64,000 bases of DNA. It comes from Flaveria trinervia. Its lineage: Eukaryota; Streptophyta; Magnoliopsida; Asterales; Asteraceae. Shown in pieces: positions 1 through 12,190 of this stretch. The DNA is taken from NCBI GenBank assembly GCA_025506515.1, contig CM046457.1:40558231-40622230 (forward strand), read 5' to 3'. A program made the translations under genes and the position numbers. Position 1 is the first letter of the stretch; every line of letters begins with the position of its first letter. Under the pieces are notes generated by a model. The model made no database searches. It saw nothing but the letters and a program-made list of their open reading frames with translations, and was not told where the DNA came from.

Positions 1-3000
1 AAATTTATGTACAGACAAAAATGAGATATAACTGGATGTAACAGTTTTAGCTCAAAAACTCCAAATAAAGTAATCATGTCCTCATCCCATCTTTCTAGAT
101 TTCGGACTAACTTCAGCTCAAATATCCATTGTTATAAAACATCTGAGAATTGGCTTTGAGTTTTGATTACTTCAATCACTTTTAGTCCAGGAGTGTAACT
201 TTTTCAAAATATTTATCACAGAATTCTATCAACCAATGTTCTTCTTCTCATTGAACTCCCTTAAGTTTCTTGTTTTTCTTCAAAGTAACAAAATACTCCT
301 GTCTTCTTGATCGCATCTTGTGTTAAGAAAATTACTGATCTATCCAGTCCACGTCTTAATAATTCTATAAACATCTTCCCACGCTTTGAATCAGTAGGAT
401 TGATAGAGGGTAGTCTATTTAGCTCTTTTAAGTCTTGCACCAGAAGTTTTATCATACTAGAGTAAAAATGATAAACGTCACATACAACATTTACTCTCTT
501 TATCAAGAAGGCATCAAACACTTCATCATACTTCCATGAAATAATCTTTACTTGGTTTGTAAAATCTGGAGCAATTATTGCATTCAACAGTTCAGCCACT
601 GATGTCCTTTGTGCAATATATTTCTTACTAAATCTCCTATTGTTCTTGAACTATCAAGAATATTCGTTTGATCAGTTGATGCTTATAGGTTTGTCTTTCA
701 GGATCAGCAAACATTTCCATCAATTCTTTTCAATGAGTGTGAGCATCATCAAGTCTTGGCATTTGTTTTATTTCCTGAGGATTCAATATTCTGTCTTTTT
801 TGTTATCTCAAGATACTGAGGGTTATTTGTATCAGCACTATCATCTTCTTCATTTGTTTCTCAGTTTCTTGAAAGCTTCTTACAAGATTACTTAGGGATA
901 CACATTGTAATCTTTCAGCTTCCTCCATGGATAATTTCTAGCTTGCAACCATGATCTAAGAGCAGAATACTCTATCATCAGAATCACGATGGTGCAGCTT
1001 AGAACTAGACAGTTGTTCTACATTTATAACCTCCTGTGTTCTTATCCATTCACCATGCTCAACCACTATCTCATTTGGATCTATTGAAGCAACTGACTCA
1101 GCATAGATGCATTTCTCATATTCATCATTAATTTGAGAAAACAGTCAGTCCATCCAAATACACTCTATTGTATTTCATGTCACAAGATAGTTGTATTTTT
1201 CTTCAAAATCCTGTGGTACTTCATCTTGTTCTTGTATATGTTCATGTGAAGCGAACTGTGACACAAATTCAGCTTCATCAATATCTTCATTCTCAAGAAC
1301 TTCATCATACCAATCATCATTATATATTTCTTCAATATCATCTAAAGCATAAATCTGTTCTTGAACATTTTGCTCTTCAACCAATTCTTCAGTTCTTTGA
1401 AATTTAGAAGAGGATTCAGTTTGATCAACATTTTCTAATTCATTTACTTTCCGTTTGCCTTTTCTTTGTTCAAGATTTCTTCACTCTGCACCTCAGTACT
1501 ATCACATGTACTAGAGATATAGCTTTCTGAGCTTCTCTTTCCTTTATCAATTCAGCTTTAAGATTTTGATTTTCTTCAGATAACTATTGAATTTCTCCTC
1601 AAGACTATCATAATCTTTAATCATAACTTCAAAGTTCTTTATCACATCTTCTCTATCTTGGGAAAAACTAACAATCTTTTCATCTTTTAACACATTTTCT
1701 TAGACAACTTTAAATTTTCATCTTTGAGCTTTTGAATTTCTTTTTCACAAGCATTGATTATCTTTTCATTCTTTCATTTTCAACTTTCAACTTTTCAATC
1801 TCCTTTCTTTGTTTACATTTTCTTCTTTCAATCTTTCAATCACATCAACTTCAACTATTCCTCTGTTTGTATAGACACATTTTGTGACATACTAACAGGT
1901 ATTTCTTCTGCTCCTTCATTTTCATCAATTTCAAATACTGGATTGAATGAAATATCATTCATAAAATCAGAATCAGATGTTTGATTTTGAGAATTTTTTT
2001 CTGTTATAGCTTCCTCAACATTTTCTTCAATCATAGCATGTGGCTCATTTTTAGTATCTTCAACATTCCTTCTTCATTTCCTTCTTGATTTACTTAAGTA
2101 ACATCATCATTTTCATCATCATCATCATCACTTTCTCACATGATGAAACTTCTGACATATCATCATCACTTTCTTCATCAATTTCTACATCTTCAATCAG
2201 ATCATTTGGATCTATTGGTTCTTCTTCAGTTAGATGAAAGTGTGGCCGAGTAATATCAACTTCATCCATTGATACATTCCTTATATAATCAAAAATTGGA
2301 ATGTTTTGAGCACCCGTTATCATTGCCAGTCTTTTGTACACACTCTCTGACATGTGCTCTAACTGAATCCTATCACCAATAACTACAGCAGCATACAGAT
2401 CTGGATTTGCATCATTAATGAGAAGTTGAAGAAATCTTGGGTACATGAGATACTTATGCCTTACTCCTCTTTCCAGATTAAAAATGAATCCATTCATTAT
2501 CCATTTAGCCATATTAAATCTTCTGTTTGTGGATAATGCTACAATTGGAGATGCCATGTCAACAGGGAATGAATCCTAACCCGCACTTCTTTTTGACATG
2601 CATGTTGAAAGATATAGCATAAAAGCTTCCAATGCTTAAATACACGAGCTCTGAAAAATTGTTTCTTAAGGAAATGATCTGGATGCCCCATGTGTACAAA
2701 CACTTCTCTACATTCATTAACTGAATCCTATCACCCATAACTACAGCAGCATACAGATCTGGATTTGCATCATTAACGAGAAGTTGAAGAAATCTTGGGT
2801 ACATCAAATACTTATGCCTTACTCATCTTTCCAGATTAAAAATGAATCCATTCATTATCCATTTAGCATATTAAATCTTCTGTTTGTGGATAATGCTACA
2901 ATGGAGATGCAATGTCAACAGGGAATGAATCCTAACCCACTTCTTTTTGACATGCAATGTTGAAAGATATAGCATAAAAGCTTCCAATGCTTAAATACAC

Positions 3001-3397
3001 GAGCTCTAAAAAATTGTTTCTTAGGGAAATGATCTGGATGCCCCATCTGTAGAAACACTTCTCTACATTCATTAAATGTATATTCAGATAAATCTTCAGG
3101 ATCATTATCTCCCGGTCTTAAAGCTTCTCTAATTGCTTCCTCAGAAACTTCAAGCATTCTTTCTGAAGTGATAAAGGCTCTTAAAACTTTATTTCCTTGA
3201 TCATCTCTTTCAACTTGAGCAGTTCTCCAGAATTTTTTAATCATTCTTCCATTTATCATAGGCCTTGCACACATGGCATAAACATATTTTGTTCTAAGTA
3301 AAAATCTGATAATGTCTTCATATCTGGTAGCTTCTCTGTTTTCATCATCTAAAAAAGCAGCTACATTGTGTTTTGGCTCAAATTTTCATTCTGCCAT
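1..3397 (-). pseudogene. Env-position extra ORF of element A (decayed)
   Basis: This is the extra ORF downstream of pol in A, starting at the ATG at 3397-3395. The fourth codon is TGA where a Trp codon is expected by comparison with B (MAEKW), so the frame dies at once. The reading then resumes with FEPKHNVAAFLDD, a FW motif (KKFWRTAQVE) near 3200 and MYPRFLQLL near 2440, all shared with B. An acidic Asp/Glu-rich part (about 2090-2260 and 1175-1384), coiled-coil-like LKDENLKL text (about 1690-1740) and a C-terminal block at 261-599 follow. That last block aligns by eye with B 19142-19360 (IISWKYDE against IIAWAYFD). Many frameshifts are present. No signal peptide or transmembrane segment is visible. 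Function is unknown; the position is that of Sirevirus env-like genes. Confidence 0.65.
2363..3077. repeat. Tandem duplication of about 355 bp inside A's extra ORF
   Basis: The stretch 2363-2722 and the stretch 2723-3077 are near copies. Both begin CTGAATCCTATCACC and contain the MYPRFLQLL coding segment or its relic and then the GGGAATGAATCCTAACCC segment. The copies differ by a few substitutions and single-base indels. The duplication repeats the YPRF region and breaks the protein order, so it arose after or during decay. Confidence 0.75.
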
Positions 3398-3542
3398 GTT
3401 TATATATTCAAATGCAATATATACTCAAATAATTTGATACGATTTCAGATGAAATACGAATGTAATGATGCTCGACAGTCGCAGTTCAAGGGTTTTGGTT
3501 CTGAGAATTTTGAAGAGTGAATGAGAAATACGCATAAGTGTT

Positions 3543-3553
3543 CAATATATAAG
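3543..3553 (-). promoter_or_regulatory. Candidate internal TATA box upstream of A's extra ORF
   Basis: On the minus strand the sequence reads CTTATATATTG, about 150 nt before the ATG at 3397. It lies immediately downstream of A's spacer repeat array, and a pyrimidine/A-rich start-like region (CTCATTCACTCTTC) follows about 30 nt later. The arrangement parallels F (46325) and, more weakly, B (15711). It is a sequence match only. Confidence 0.35.
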
Positions 3554-3561
3554 TGAAATTT

Positions 3562-3966
3562 TAGGCGAATGAGCCCTGTTTGGATGTATGGTCCCTGTTT
3601 GGGCGTATCAAAACCTATAATTCACTTATTTTCTTAGACCCATGAGCACTGTTGTGCCTTTTAAGTCAGACGCATGAGAACTATTCAGTCACATAAGCAC
3701 TGTTTAGGCGCTTTTGCACTGTTCAGTCACATGGACTTTGTAAAACTTCTAACACTTGAAGTTTTGAAACTATGCAGACGCATGAGATATCACATACGTC
3801 TAACATACTATTTAGACGCATGGGATTATCACAAACGCCCAACCCTTGTAATTTTCAGATGTATTACAACTGTTTAGATGCATGGGAAACGTCCAACACT
3901 TGTATAATGCTGAAAATTTCATCATGCTCCTATTGAGGCGCATGTGCACTGTTTAGGCGCATGAGT
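3562..3966. repeat. Degenerate short-repeat array of A (spacer copy)
   Basis: About ten to fifteen degenerate copies of a motif of the type CACTGTTTAGGCGCATGAG are spread over 400 bp. Examples are at 3690-3715, 3780-3790 and 3935-3965. The reverse complement of this motif family recurs in A's leader (26457-26766). The array sits between pol and the extra ORF, just upstream of a TATA-like site. It is richer in CpG than its surroundings. Confidence 0.6.
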
Positions 3967-5453
3967 TGAATTACATGATTTAACACTTGTGATTTCCAAT
4001 TTCTTCACTTTCACATTTTTTACCATTTAGATCCCCAAATTTTGAACTTTTTGCATTGTGCACTTTCAATTTATAAGATTTTTGTTTTTATTTTTATTTT
4101 GTATTTCTTTTTAATTTATTTTTAAATTTCTTTTGTCCCTTCATTTTAGTCTCATCATAACATCAAATATCATCTAATTTTCAACTTAAAATTCATTTAT
4201 TTGTAAAGATTATCTATATTCATATTGTAATTGTCAAACACATTCTATTTTCAGTTTACACAAATACTTTGAACATAAAGCATCATTCTTTCAATTCAAC
4301 ATTTTAAATTTTGATTATGATTATTGAATATTTTCTAAGAACAACTCTTTCATTTATTACTCCCCCTAAACTTTTAAGTTTGAAAAACTTATAAGTTTCT
4401 TATGAAAGAGAATAAGATCACACATCACATTGAGACATTGCCGTCACACACAAAGACATGCATAAAAGAAAAATGAAAATAGAATTAAAATCTAATATTA
4501 AACATAGAATAAATGTCTGCAAAGAGATCATATTAATGAAGATCAGCACATTAAAATAAAATGAATGTGGATAGGCATAGACAATGAATAAATCCTAATC
4601 AAGTATGTTCCAGGTGAGTGATATCACAGCAAAGGAGATACAAGATCTAAGGACAGACAATGAGTGATTTTGACACAACTATCAACTCACTTACTTTTCA
4701 ATTCTTGGATTGATTAGTGTTGATTTAGATATGACATGATGTAAAACATACAGAGACTAAGAGAATTCAAATATCATTATGAAATGTAAGAAAAAACACA
4801 TGCTCAACTTATTACCTGAAACATAGATATTATCAGAGTTCATGTTACTTAGTTAATAGAGGATGATCATGGATAACCATTTGATTAGCTCTAACTATTC
4901 TTTTGAATAGGTTGTGCACATTGGCATCTTTTTGCATCAAAAAGAGAATCCAGGTCTGTAATGACTTACAACAGAGGATATCTCATACTTCAGGTCTATG
5001 ATGACTCATAACAGAGAAGTGAAATGATGCTTTGTAATAGATCTCATGATTTCACATAGTTTCAACTGGTGTGAGAGATGTATCTTGACAAACATTCATT
5101 CTTAAAAGCTAAAGCAACTCAAAATTACTCAGATGAATACACACAAGCATGTATGTTTAGTTTGATCACAAGAATTTACTTTTCAGCACAATAGTCAGAT
5201 ATTAGCTACACATCATATCTGATCATGTCTAGACTTTATGAATGAGAAAGTATGCAACTGATCTCACTAATGTACTATCATTTCTCACATATTGCAAAAC
5301 ATAATCCTTTCCAAAAAAATATTTTTGTATTTTTGGTATATATTTTTGTATTTGATTTTTCTATGAAAAACATAAAATCACACACACACAAAAATATAAA
5401 CAGGCAATTCACGATGAGAGTATCACTTATTATGATCTTTTGATTTAGGGAGA
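3967..5453. other. Spacer of A between extra ORF and pol; internal PPT-like site at 4357-4370
   Basis: This is AT-rich non-coding sequence. I see no conserved protein in either strand. On the minus strand it contains TTTAGGGGGAGTAA (4370-4357), a polypurine tract like those that prime plus-strand synthesis in copia elements. It is not followed by an LTR but lies about 1.1 kb after the pol stop. B has a similar site at the matching place. Confidence 0.5.
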
Positions 5454-6509
5454 TCACATATGATTTATAAGACCAATTGATTCTACTAAGTACTCAAACC
5501 GTCCTGGTAGGAAGGCTTTAGTAAATAGATCTGCCAATTGTTTTTCTGTTGCAATTTGAATCAAAATGATTAATCCTTTTTTAGAGTTATCTCTAAGAAA
5601 TTGATATCGAATTTCGATATGTTTTGTTTTTGAGTGTTGAACAGGATTAGTTGTTATGAACATAGCAGCTGTATTATCAATATAAATTGGTGTTTTAAGA
5701 AAGTTGAATCCAAAATCTAGTAATTGATTTTGCAACCAAAGGATTTGAGAACATCCTGCTGATGCAGAAATGTACTCAGCTTCTACAGTTGAAACAAAGA
5801 CATTTGTTTGTTTCTTGCATTGCCATGAGACTAATCTGGGACCAAGAAATTGACACCCACCGAAGTAGATTTTCTATCTTGACAACATCCGCCATAATCA
5901 CTATCAGTATATCCATATAATTCAAAGTTTCCCTCGTAAGGATACCAAAGCCCTAAGGCTGGTTTACCTTTGAGATACCTGAATATTCTTTTGAAAGCAA
6001 TTAAGTGGGATTCTTTCAGGTCTAATTGATACCTGGCACATACACAAACAACATACATAATGTCTGGTCTAGATGCAGTAACATACATCAAAGTCAATAG
6101 ATTTTCCTTTGGGATCAAGTTCAATCTTGGTGTTAACATTTGCTGGAGTTCGTATGGACTGACAGTCTTGCAACTTAAATTTCTTTAAGAGCTTGTCAAC
6201 AAACTTTTCTTGATTGATCAAGATTCCATCTGTAGTTTGCTTGACTTGAAGTCCAAGAAAGAAGTTAATCTCTCCCATAGAACTCATTTGAAATCGAGAT
6301 TTCATTATTTCTTCAAATTCATTGCACAATTTTGGACATGTAGAACCAAATATGATATCATCAACATGCACTTGTACACATAAAAGATCATTATTGTCCT
6401 TCTTTATGAATAAAGTAGGATCAATTTTCCCTCGTGTGTATCCATGTTGGATTAAGTGTTGTGATAACGTCTCATACCAAAATTCTAGGGGCTTGATGAA
6501 GTCCATATA
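5454..6509 (-). pseudogene. Element A pol, 3' part: RT C-half and RNase H
   Basis: This is the continuation of A's reverse transcriptase beyond the B insertion. It begins with the segment usually reading YGLxQAPRAWYE (frameshifted here), followed by FIKKDNNDLLCVQVHVDDIIFG. The catalytic YVDD box reads HVDD. RMIGSLMYLTASRPDIMY-type sequence is partly lost by a frameshift near 6090. RNase H then follows, with YTDSDYGGC and, at 5454-5735, IDNTAAMFIT and KHIEIRYQFLRD, ending in LADLFTKAF and a stop at 5454. At least three frame changes are present. Together with 20548-22909 it forms one interrupted pol. Confidence 0.85.
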
Positions 6510-6514
6510 AAGCT
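6510..6514. repeat. Target-site duplication AAGCT, left of B
   Basis: AAGCT directly precedes the TG of B's 5' LTR and is repeated at 20543-20547 directly after the CA of the 3' LTR. Both copies belong to A's RT coding sequence. Confidence 0.93.
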
Positions 6515-6734
6515 TGTTGATAAATGTATGTCCCTAGATCGTGATATGTGATGTAATAGATCTTGTTTGGTATGATTAATGAATTGACATTGATAGTCTG
6601 TTGGTTATAATGTTTAATAGTTCATTAATGAGTCGTAAATGAATTGATTGGGTTTATGATTACTTGAATGATTACATATAATATTATATTAATTAACTAA
6701 AACATTCAAACTTAACTTAATGAAGTTCCCATGC

Positions 6735-6944
6735 GAATGGCTCATGCGAATGAACCATAAGCATGAAGAACCTCATACGATTGACTCAGTCGCACGACTG
6801 AACCAGGAGACTGGATCAGTCGTACGACTGTAACATAAGATTGGGTCAGCGCACGACTGAACACTCAGTCGCACGAATGAACCAACCGCATGGTTCAATC
6901 GCACGACTGAACCAAACTAATGGTTTAGTCGCACGATTGAAGAG
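6735..6944. repeat. Palindromic repeat array in U3 of B
   Basis: There are about eight imperfect copies of CAGTCGCACGACTGAA. The core CAGTCG-CA-CGACTG is a 6-bp inverted repeat around 2 nt. The array stops 8 bp before the TATA box. Equivalent copies lie in the 3' LTR (20055-20265), in the leader (7443-7676) and twice in the spacer (15421-15700, 16081-16365). Confidence 0.8.
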
Positions 6945-6952
6945 TGCCAACC

Positions 6953-6960
6953 TATAAATA
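6953..6960 (+). promoter_or_regulatory. TATA box of B's 5' LTR promoter
   Basis: TATAAATA within CCAACCTATAAATACAAC, conserved in the 3' LTR at 20272-20279. It stands right after the U3 palindrome array, as expected for the LTR promoter that drives the genomic transcript. Confidence 0.7.
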
Positions 6961-7221
6961 CAACTCAATTCGTGAAAAACAGGGGATTCGATCAAGTTCA
7001 ATTCCATACGAACCCTAGCCGTCCAGAAACCTTCCAAATCGTTCTCCAAGTTCATAGAACACATTAGATCGATTCTTTATCGATTTCTAACGTTAGTTTC
7101 AATCCTTGATTGATTCTTCGTGTGTCTCACTGATTGGATCGCCCATCAATAGGATTCCGCACTATTTGATCGGTATACACGTGATCTCTAGGTATTTCAG
7201 TCGAATACCAGGTCCTAACAG

Positions 7222-7233
7222 TGGTATCAGAGC
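7222..7233 (+). other. Primer-binding site of B
   Basis: TGGTATCAGAGC begins one base after the LTR. It matches the common plant copia PBS complementary to initiator methionine tRNA, where minus-strand DNA synthesis starts. Confidence 0.92.
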
Positions 7234-7442
7234 TATTGGCTCTTGATTACGTGTTGATTCAATCAGATTGCATAAAGTTTGTGTTTTTACACTAAAAACG
7301 CAATCTTTGGCATCAAAAGTGATCTTGGAAGTTCCCTGCTCATCGACGTTTGGTTTCTACGGACTCAGGCAATCAGAACTTGTAAAATTTCGAGTTTTTA
7401 CGGCTGAAAACCGTCAAACCTAGAAATTTTCGCAAACCAGCG

Positions 7443-7676
7443 CTTCAATCGCACGACTGACTCATTCGTACGACTGGACTCCATTCGTACTGCTCATACG
7501 CACGATTGGACCTAGTCGCACCTTCATTCGGCCGATTGAACCATTCGTTCGCATAGCTCATACGTACCAGATTCATTCGCACGACTGAACCAATCGCCCA
7601 GTTCATTCGCACGATTGAACCAATCGCAGAGCTTATACGCACGATTAGCTCAGTCGCATCCTTCAGTCGCATCAGT
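7443..7676. repeat. Palindromic repeat array in the leader of B
   Basis: About twelve degenerate copies of [AC]TTCG[CT]ACGA[CT]TGAAC lie between PBS and gag, in the transcribed untranslated leader. They are the same motif family as the U3 array. 7234-7442 holds no recognisable gene. Confidence 0.75.
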
Positions 7677-7712
7677 AAAAGTTTGTTTGATTAGATTATA
7701 AGTTTATTCATC

Positions 7713-10506
7713 ATGGAAGATCAGATGTCAGCCTTTACTGCTGGAAAGACTCAAGGATACAGAATCTGTTGCTGCTTGAGAGTGAGGTGGGGAATCACAA
7801 CAAACCACCAAAGCTCTTGACTTTAGATGTTTCCCCACTGGAAACAACGTTTTGAGATCTACCTTAATGGAGTAGATCCTAATCTGTGGGAAGCCATGAG
7901 ACAGGTTATAGTACACCGGTGGGAGCTGATGGGGTTAAACTAACATTAAGCGGGATGACGACGCACAGAAAGTAAAGTACAATGCAGAGAAAAGAGTATA
8001 TGCATTGATCACTCAGTCTATCCCCAAAGACATATTCCACCAGTATTCCGAGAACAAGCAGTCTAAGAAACTGTGGGATGCGCTAGAGAAGAGATATGAT
8101 GGTAATATCATTGAAGGCAATCAAGGCAAAGGAGTTAAAGAAGGAATTCGATAACTTCTCATCAATTGGTAATGAAGCTTGGACGACGTCATAGATAGAT
8201 TCTACCACTTGATGAGCGAATTGCATACACATGGAGTGGCTACTACCATGGAAGAAAAAGTAAGCAATTCGCAGACGGGTTGCCTGATAAGTGGGCTACA
8301 TTCGTGTCTAACCTGAGACAGAATGGAATCCTTGTAAAGCTGGATATAAATGACTTCATTCTTAAGTTGCGAGAAGAAGCACTAAGGATGAAGTATAGAG
8401 CTCAGAAGTCTTCGTACACACAAAATCCAGCTTTATACAACGCCACACCTCAAGCAAAGGCATCTGGAGCACCCCTCCAGACTGCTTTTGTGTCTAGCTC
8501 GTCAGGTCCTTCACATGCCTCTCCTTCTGGATCAGACACGTCTGGGTCATCATGTACCCATCATATTGGATCAGAAGCAAACGCTACCAAACTGAAGACG
8601 GAGAACTTCGGTAATGTGACCGTGGAAGTAGCACGAGAGCATATGGATCTCTTAGCAGCAGTGGTTCATTCATATGATGGACTTGTTGCTGGGAAGATTG
8701 GAAACTGCCATCTGGCAGATGAGGACTACGAGCAGGTGGATGAGATGGAGCTTGAAAGAATGGATATAATGTGGGCCTTAGCAAGTGCTGTTCGGAGGGC
8801 GAAAAAGTTTGTGAAAAAGACTGGACAGAACTTGGTTGCTACTAAGGACACCACCTTTGGCTTCGACAATAGTAAAGTGACCTGCTTTAACTGTGGTGAG
8901 AGGGGCACTTCAAACGAGAATGTGTCAAGCCAAAGAAGACGGGGAATGGAACCCGTTCTCATCATTTACTCGCCAGGACAAGCAACCCTCTAATTCTACT
9001 TCATCAAACAAGGACCCTAAAGCACTAACTGCTCATGATGATGAAGGACAGGATTGGAGTTTCAGGTTTGTCTCCAGGAGAATCTAACATTGCCAGTGTC
9101 GAGGATATTGACGATGATTCTGCGAGTGAAGGTGATATAGCAGTTGAAATTGCAATGTCACATAGTGAAGAAACAACTGCAGCCGAGGTCAGCTACAAGC
9201 CAAAGGAAGTTTCCACCTCAGAGATAGAAAAGCCAGAGTCGACAGAACCAGAATCATCTGATGCGGCACTGATGGCTAATACTTCTGAACCAACTCAAGT
9301 AAGTACCACTGACCGACTTTTTAATAACCATGCTTGTTCTGATTGTGACACGTTTAGGAAGAGCATAGATGAAAATTTGCTAGGTTATTAGACCATAATG
9401 ATAACTTAGTAAAAGATTTACGTCTGTGTACTGAGGCAAATAGAGTGCTAAAACAAAATGAGCATTGTTATAAAGAAAAGATAGACCTATTGACCAAACA
9501 ACTTAGGGAACCGAAGTAGTGGCTTTTAACCAAGCAAACGACATTAGGTACTATCTTAACTCCCTAGAAGACACTAAGAAACAAAGAGCTTTTAGAAGTC
9601 GAAGTTAATCATTAAAACAGAAACTGCATAGTTGGACTAGTTCTTCTCACATAGTTCAACACTTAGTAGAGAGAAGGAATAACGGGAGGGATTAGGCTAC
9701 AAAGTGGTTCCACCACCACCTGAGACCTTGATGAACACCAAGTCTAGACCAGTAAATAATAACCCCATCAAGGATCATGTGGTGACCACTCCTCTTGTTA
9801 CTGATCCAGACACCTCATGTTCATCTACTGAATCTGGTAAGAAACAAAAGGAGGCCACTTCAAAGGCAAAGGGTAAAATGCCATGTGTTAACCTGGAAAA
9901 TGAATTTGAAAAAGTTAATTTACAGTCAGGGTCAAAAGAGTCAAATCAGAACCTAAAAGGACTTCAAATGTTACTTTTTCACATGCTTCAAGTCAAAAAC
10001 CAGTTCACCAAAAAGGAAAACAGGTTAAATCAGTAAAGTTTGTTATACCAGAGAAAACATCAAACATCCAAGAGTCAAAAACTAAAGTGTTTGATGTTAC
10101 TAGAGTGTCACGCACTCACAAAGAAAGTCTACTCATAAAGTTGATAGCAGGTCATGCTACAACTGTGGAGAATGGACACATTGCTTCCGACTTCATTTCT
10201 ATCACACCTAGGAAGAAGATTGATCTTCTGGACTCTAGACCTAGGTCTTCTAAGCGGAGTTCTCTAACTCCACCTAGAAGAGCAAGTGACCCTAAAGTCC
10301 AACCTGTAAGCCAGACGACTGTTTATCATAAAGGCACTGCACAAATCTGGCTTATGGAAAGAAAAATCCACCCTCGTGTCTGATACTGATAACAAGAAGG
10401 ACCTGAGCTACCCTCACCTTCTAAGGGTCAATGGGTGGAGTTTATGATGTGTGATGCCTCTGGGAAACCCAAGACAGTCAAAGCTTGGGTTCCTAACCTA
10501 AACTGA
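7713..10506 (+). pseudogene. gag: gag of element B (frameshifted)
   Basis: This is the capsid/nucleocapsid polyprotein of B. It starts at ATG 7713 (MEDQMSAFTAGK). The capsid core (RFEIYLNGVDPNLWEAMR near 7850, then IDRFYHLMSELHTHGV near 8200) is spread over three frames. The longest intact piece is 8280-8993 (237 aa). A zinc knuckle at 8883-8925 starts CFNCGERG and loses frame before its His and last Cys through one missing base. Acidic and Ser/Glu-rich sequence (9035-9391), a GLGYKVVPPPPE motif near 9690-9720 shared with D, and a second knuckle relic at 10153-10195 (CYNCGE...GHIASD) follow. Gag ends KAWVPNLN at the TGA 10504-10506. The protein packages the element RNA. Confidence 0.8.
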
Positions 10507-10526
10507 TTCTTTTACTTTGTATGCGC

Positions 10527-10962
10527 AGGGTGCTCGATATAGTGCTGAGACTAACACGTGGATTATAGACAGCGGAGCATCCAGGCACATGACAGGAAAT
10601 AGCGCCCTTTTATCTAACGTCAAACAATAAAAGGAGGGCATGTTTCCTTTGCAGGAAACAAAGGAGGCTATATCACAGCTCAGGAGAAGTGGGAAATCAG
10701 AAAGTTAAGTTTGATAAAGTCTGTGTCCAAAATCTGTGATAAAGGATTTAAAGTCGTCTTCGATAATCAGAAGTGTTACATGCTGAAGAAAGAATATGAT
10801 CCCAGAAGACCAAGTTCTGATGACTGCTTCAAGATATAAAGACCTTATGTCTTGGATCTGTCAACAGCTGCCACAACGGATCATGAGGTTCAGTGTTTCT
10901 TATCTAAAGCTACTGAGAAGGATTCCATCTCCTGGCATCGGAGAATGGGACAATTAGTCAAA
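10527..10962 (+). pseudogene. pol: Protease and GAG-pre-integrase region of B
   Basis: The aspartic protease begins right after a splice-acceptor-like GCAG at 10525-10528, in phase 0 with its reading frame. The motif is NTWIIDSGASRHMTGN, with the catalytic Asp in DSG. Downstream text corresponding to KVSFDKVCVQNL...SVSKICDKGF and the SWHRRMGH zinc-binding start of integrase is scattered over all three frames by several indels. The protease would cleave Gag-Pol in the particle. Confidence 0.75.
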
Positions 10963-12190
10963 GGAAGATGAATCATTTGATTCAGAAGGATTTAGTTAGA
11001 GGAGTGAATGTCAAGAACTTCCAACTTCCTGACTTTTGTGTAGCTTGCAAGAAGGGCAAACAGACAAAGAAGTCTCATAAGGAAAAGAAAGTTCATTCAA
11101 TAGAACTTCCTCTTGAGCTTCTTCACATGGATCTGTTCGGTCCAGTTAGTACAAGGAGCATCGCAGGCGACGCGTACTGCTATGTGGTCACTGATGACTA
11201 CTCAAGGTTCACTTGGGTAATGTTTCTGAAATCAAAATCAGAAACTTTGGAGACATTCAAGGAATTAGTCACCACACTGAATCACTCTACAAGCTCAAAG
11301 TTCGACAAATACGTTCAGACAACGGGACAGAATTCAAGAATCAAGGATGGAGGCATACTGCAAGGAAAAGGGAATTGTGCATCAATTCACTTCTGCCTAC
11401 ACACCTCAGATGAATGGAGTTGCTGAGAGAAAGAACAGGAGCTTGATAGAAACAGCCCGGACTATGCTGGCAGACTCGAAACTGCCTATCCAATTCTGGA
11501 ACGAGGCAGTGGCAAATGCTTGCTATACACTGAACAGAGTCCTAATAGTCAAGCGCCACGGAAAGACATGTTATGAGCTACTTCAAAGACGCAAACCGAA
11601 TTTGGAGTATCTTGAACCTTTTGGCGCACCGTGTACACTTCTGAAGAAGACACAAGAAGGAAAATTCAGCGAGAAGGCAGTTGGAGGAATTTTTCTAGGA
11701 TACAACATACCGAACAAGCGAGTTTACAATAACTCAACGGGTCTTGTAGAAGTGTGGTGTAATGTCGACGTTCAGAGATATACCACACCACCTACAGGCA
11801 AAGGACCTGCATACTTCTTCGATTATGATGGATTCTTCAAATCCTTCAACATCCCTCTCTCTCCCTCGGATGATGAGTTAGCTACTAGGATGATGTATGA
11901 CATACTAAACTCCATCCAGCACACAGGGAGAGTCATCTACTCAGTCAGAAGGGGTAGTCGATGAAGTGACTCCTCCTCTGAAGATGAAACTGAAGCAGAT
12001 GACCAGAACGGTCAGGAGGAACAGGTTCCAGTTCCTGAAAGTCCACAAGCATCCACAGGTGATGCACCCTCGACTTCGAACCTCAAACTCCAACCTCCTC
12101 AGATGCAGACCAAAATGTTCACAATCTTGGTTCGGAGGTGACTGTGCCGACTACTCCAGGATCACGACTAAACGTCTATCATCCCCTTGA
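10963..12190 (+). pseudogene. pol: Integrase of B
   Basis: Fragments 10968-11426, 11213-11413 and 11347-11964 read through the HHCC end (CVACKKGKQTKKSHK) and the rve catalytic core. Motifs are LLHMDLFGPVS (first Asp), VTDDYSRFTWVMF, IRSDNGTEFKNQ (second Asp) and QMNGVAERKNRSLIE (catalytic Glu). Then follow RTMLADSKLPIQFW and a C-terminal GKFSEKAVGGIFLGY domain. At least two frame changes occur in the core near 11300-11350. The tail to about 12190 is low-complexity linker before RT. Confidence 0.85.

Larger units (their letters stand above)
6515..7220 (+). repeat. 5' LTR of B
   Basis: It starts TGTTGATAAATG and ends GGTCCTAACA. The same sequence recurs at 19836-20542. U3 contains a palindromic repeat array, then a TATA box at 6953. 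The PBS begins one base after the LTR. Confidence 0.95.

Noticed and set aside
1..260. Possible 3' LTR of A at the left edge
   Set aside because: No TGATAGGATC start and no similarity to 27202-27465; it looks like the tail of the extra ORF.
1168..1407. Plus-strand open frame in A
   Set aside because: Antisense shadow of the acidic part of A's extra ORF.
2090..2160. ATC/CAT microsatellite as a functional locus
   Set aside because: Simple triplet run within the acidic coding region of the extra ORF; similar Asp runs occur in B and F.
3674..3877. Open frame of 67 codons on the plus strand
   Set aside because: Entirely within A's short-repeat array; no protein features.
6735..7676. Regular palindromic repeats that could be read as a CRISPR array
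   Set aside because: Repeats are degenerate, spacers irregular, no cas genes, plant context; the motif sits in LTR U3 and leader.
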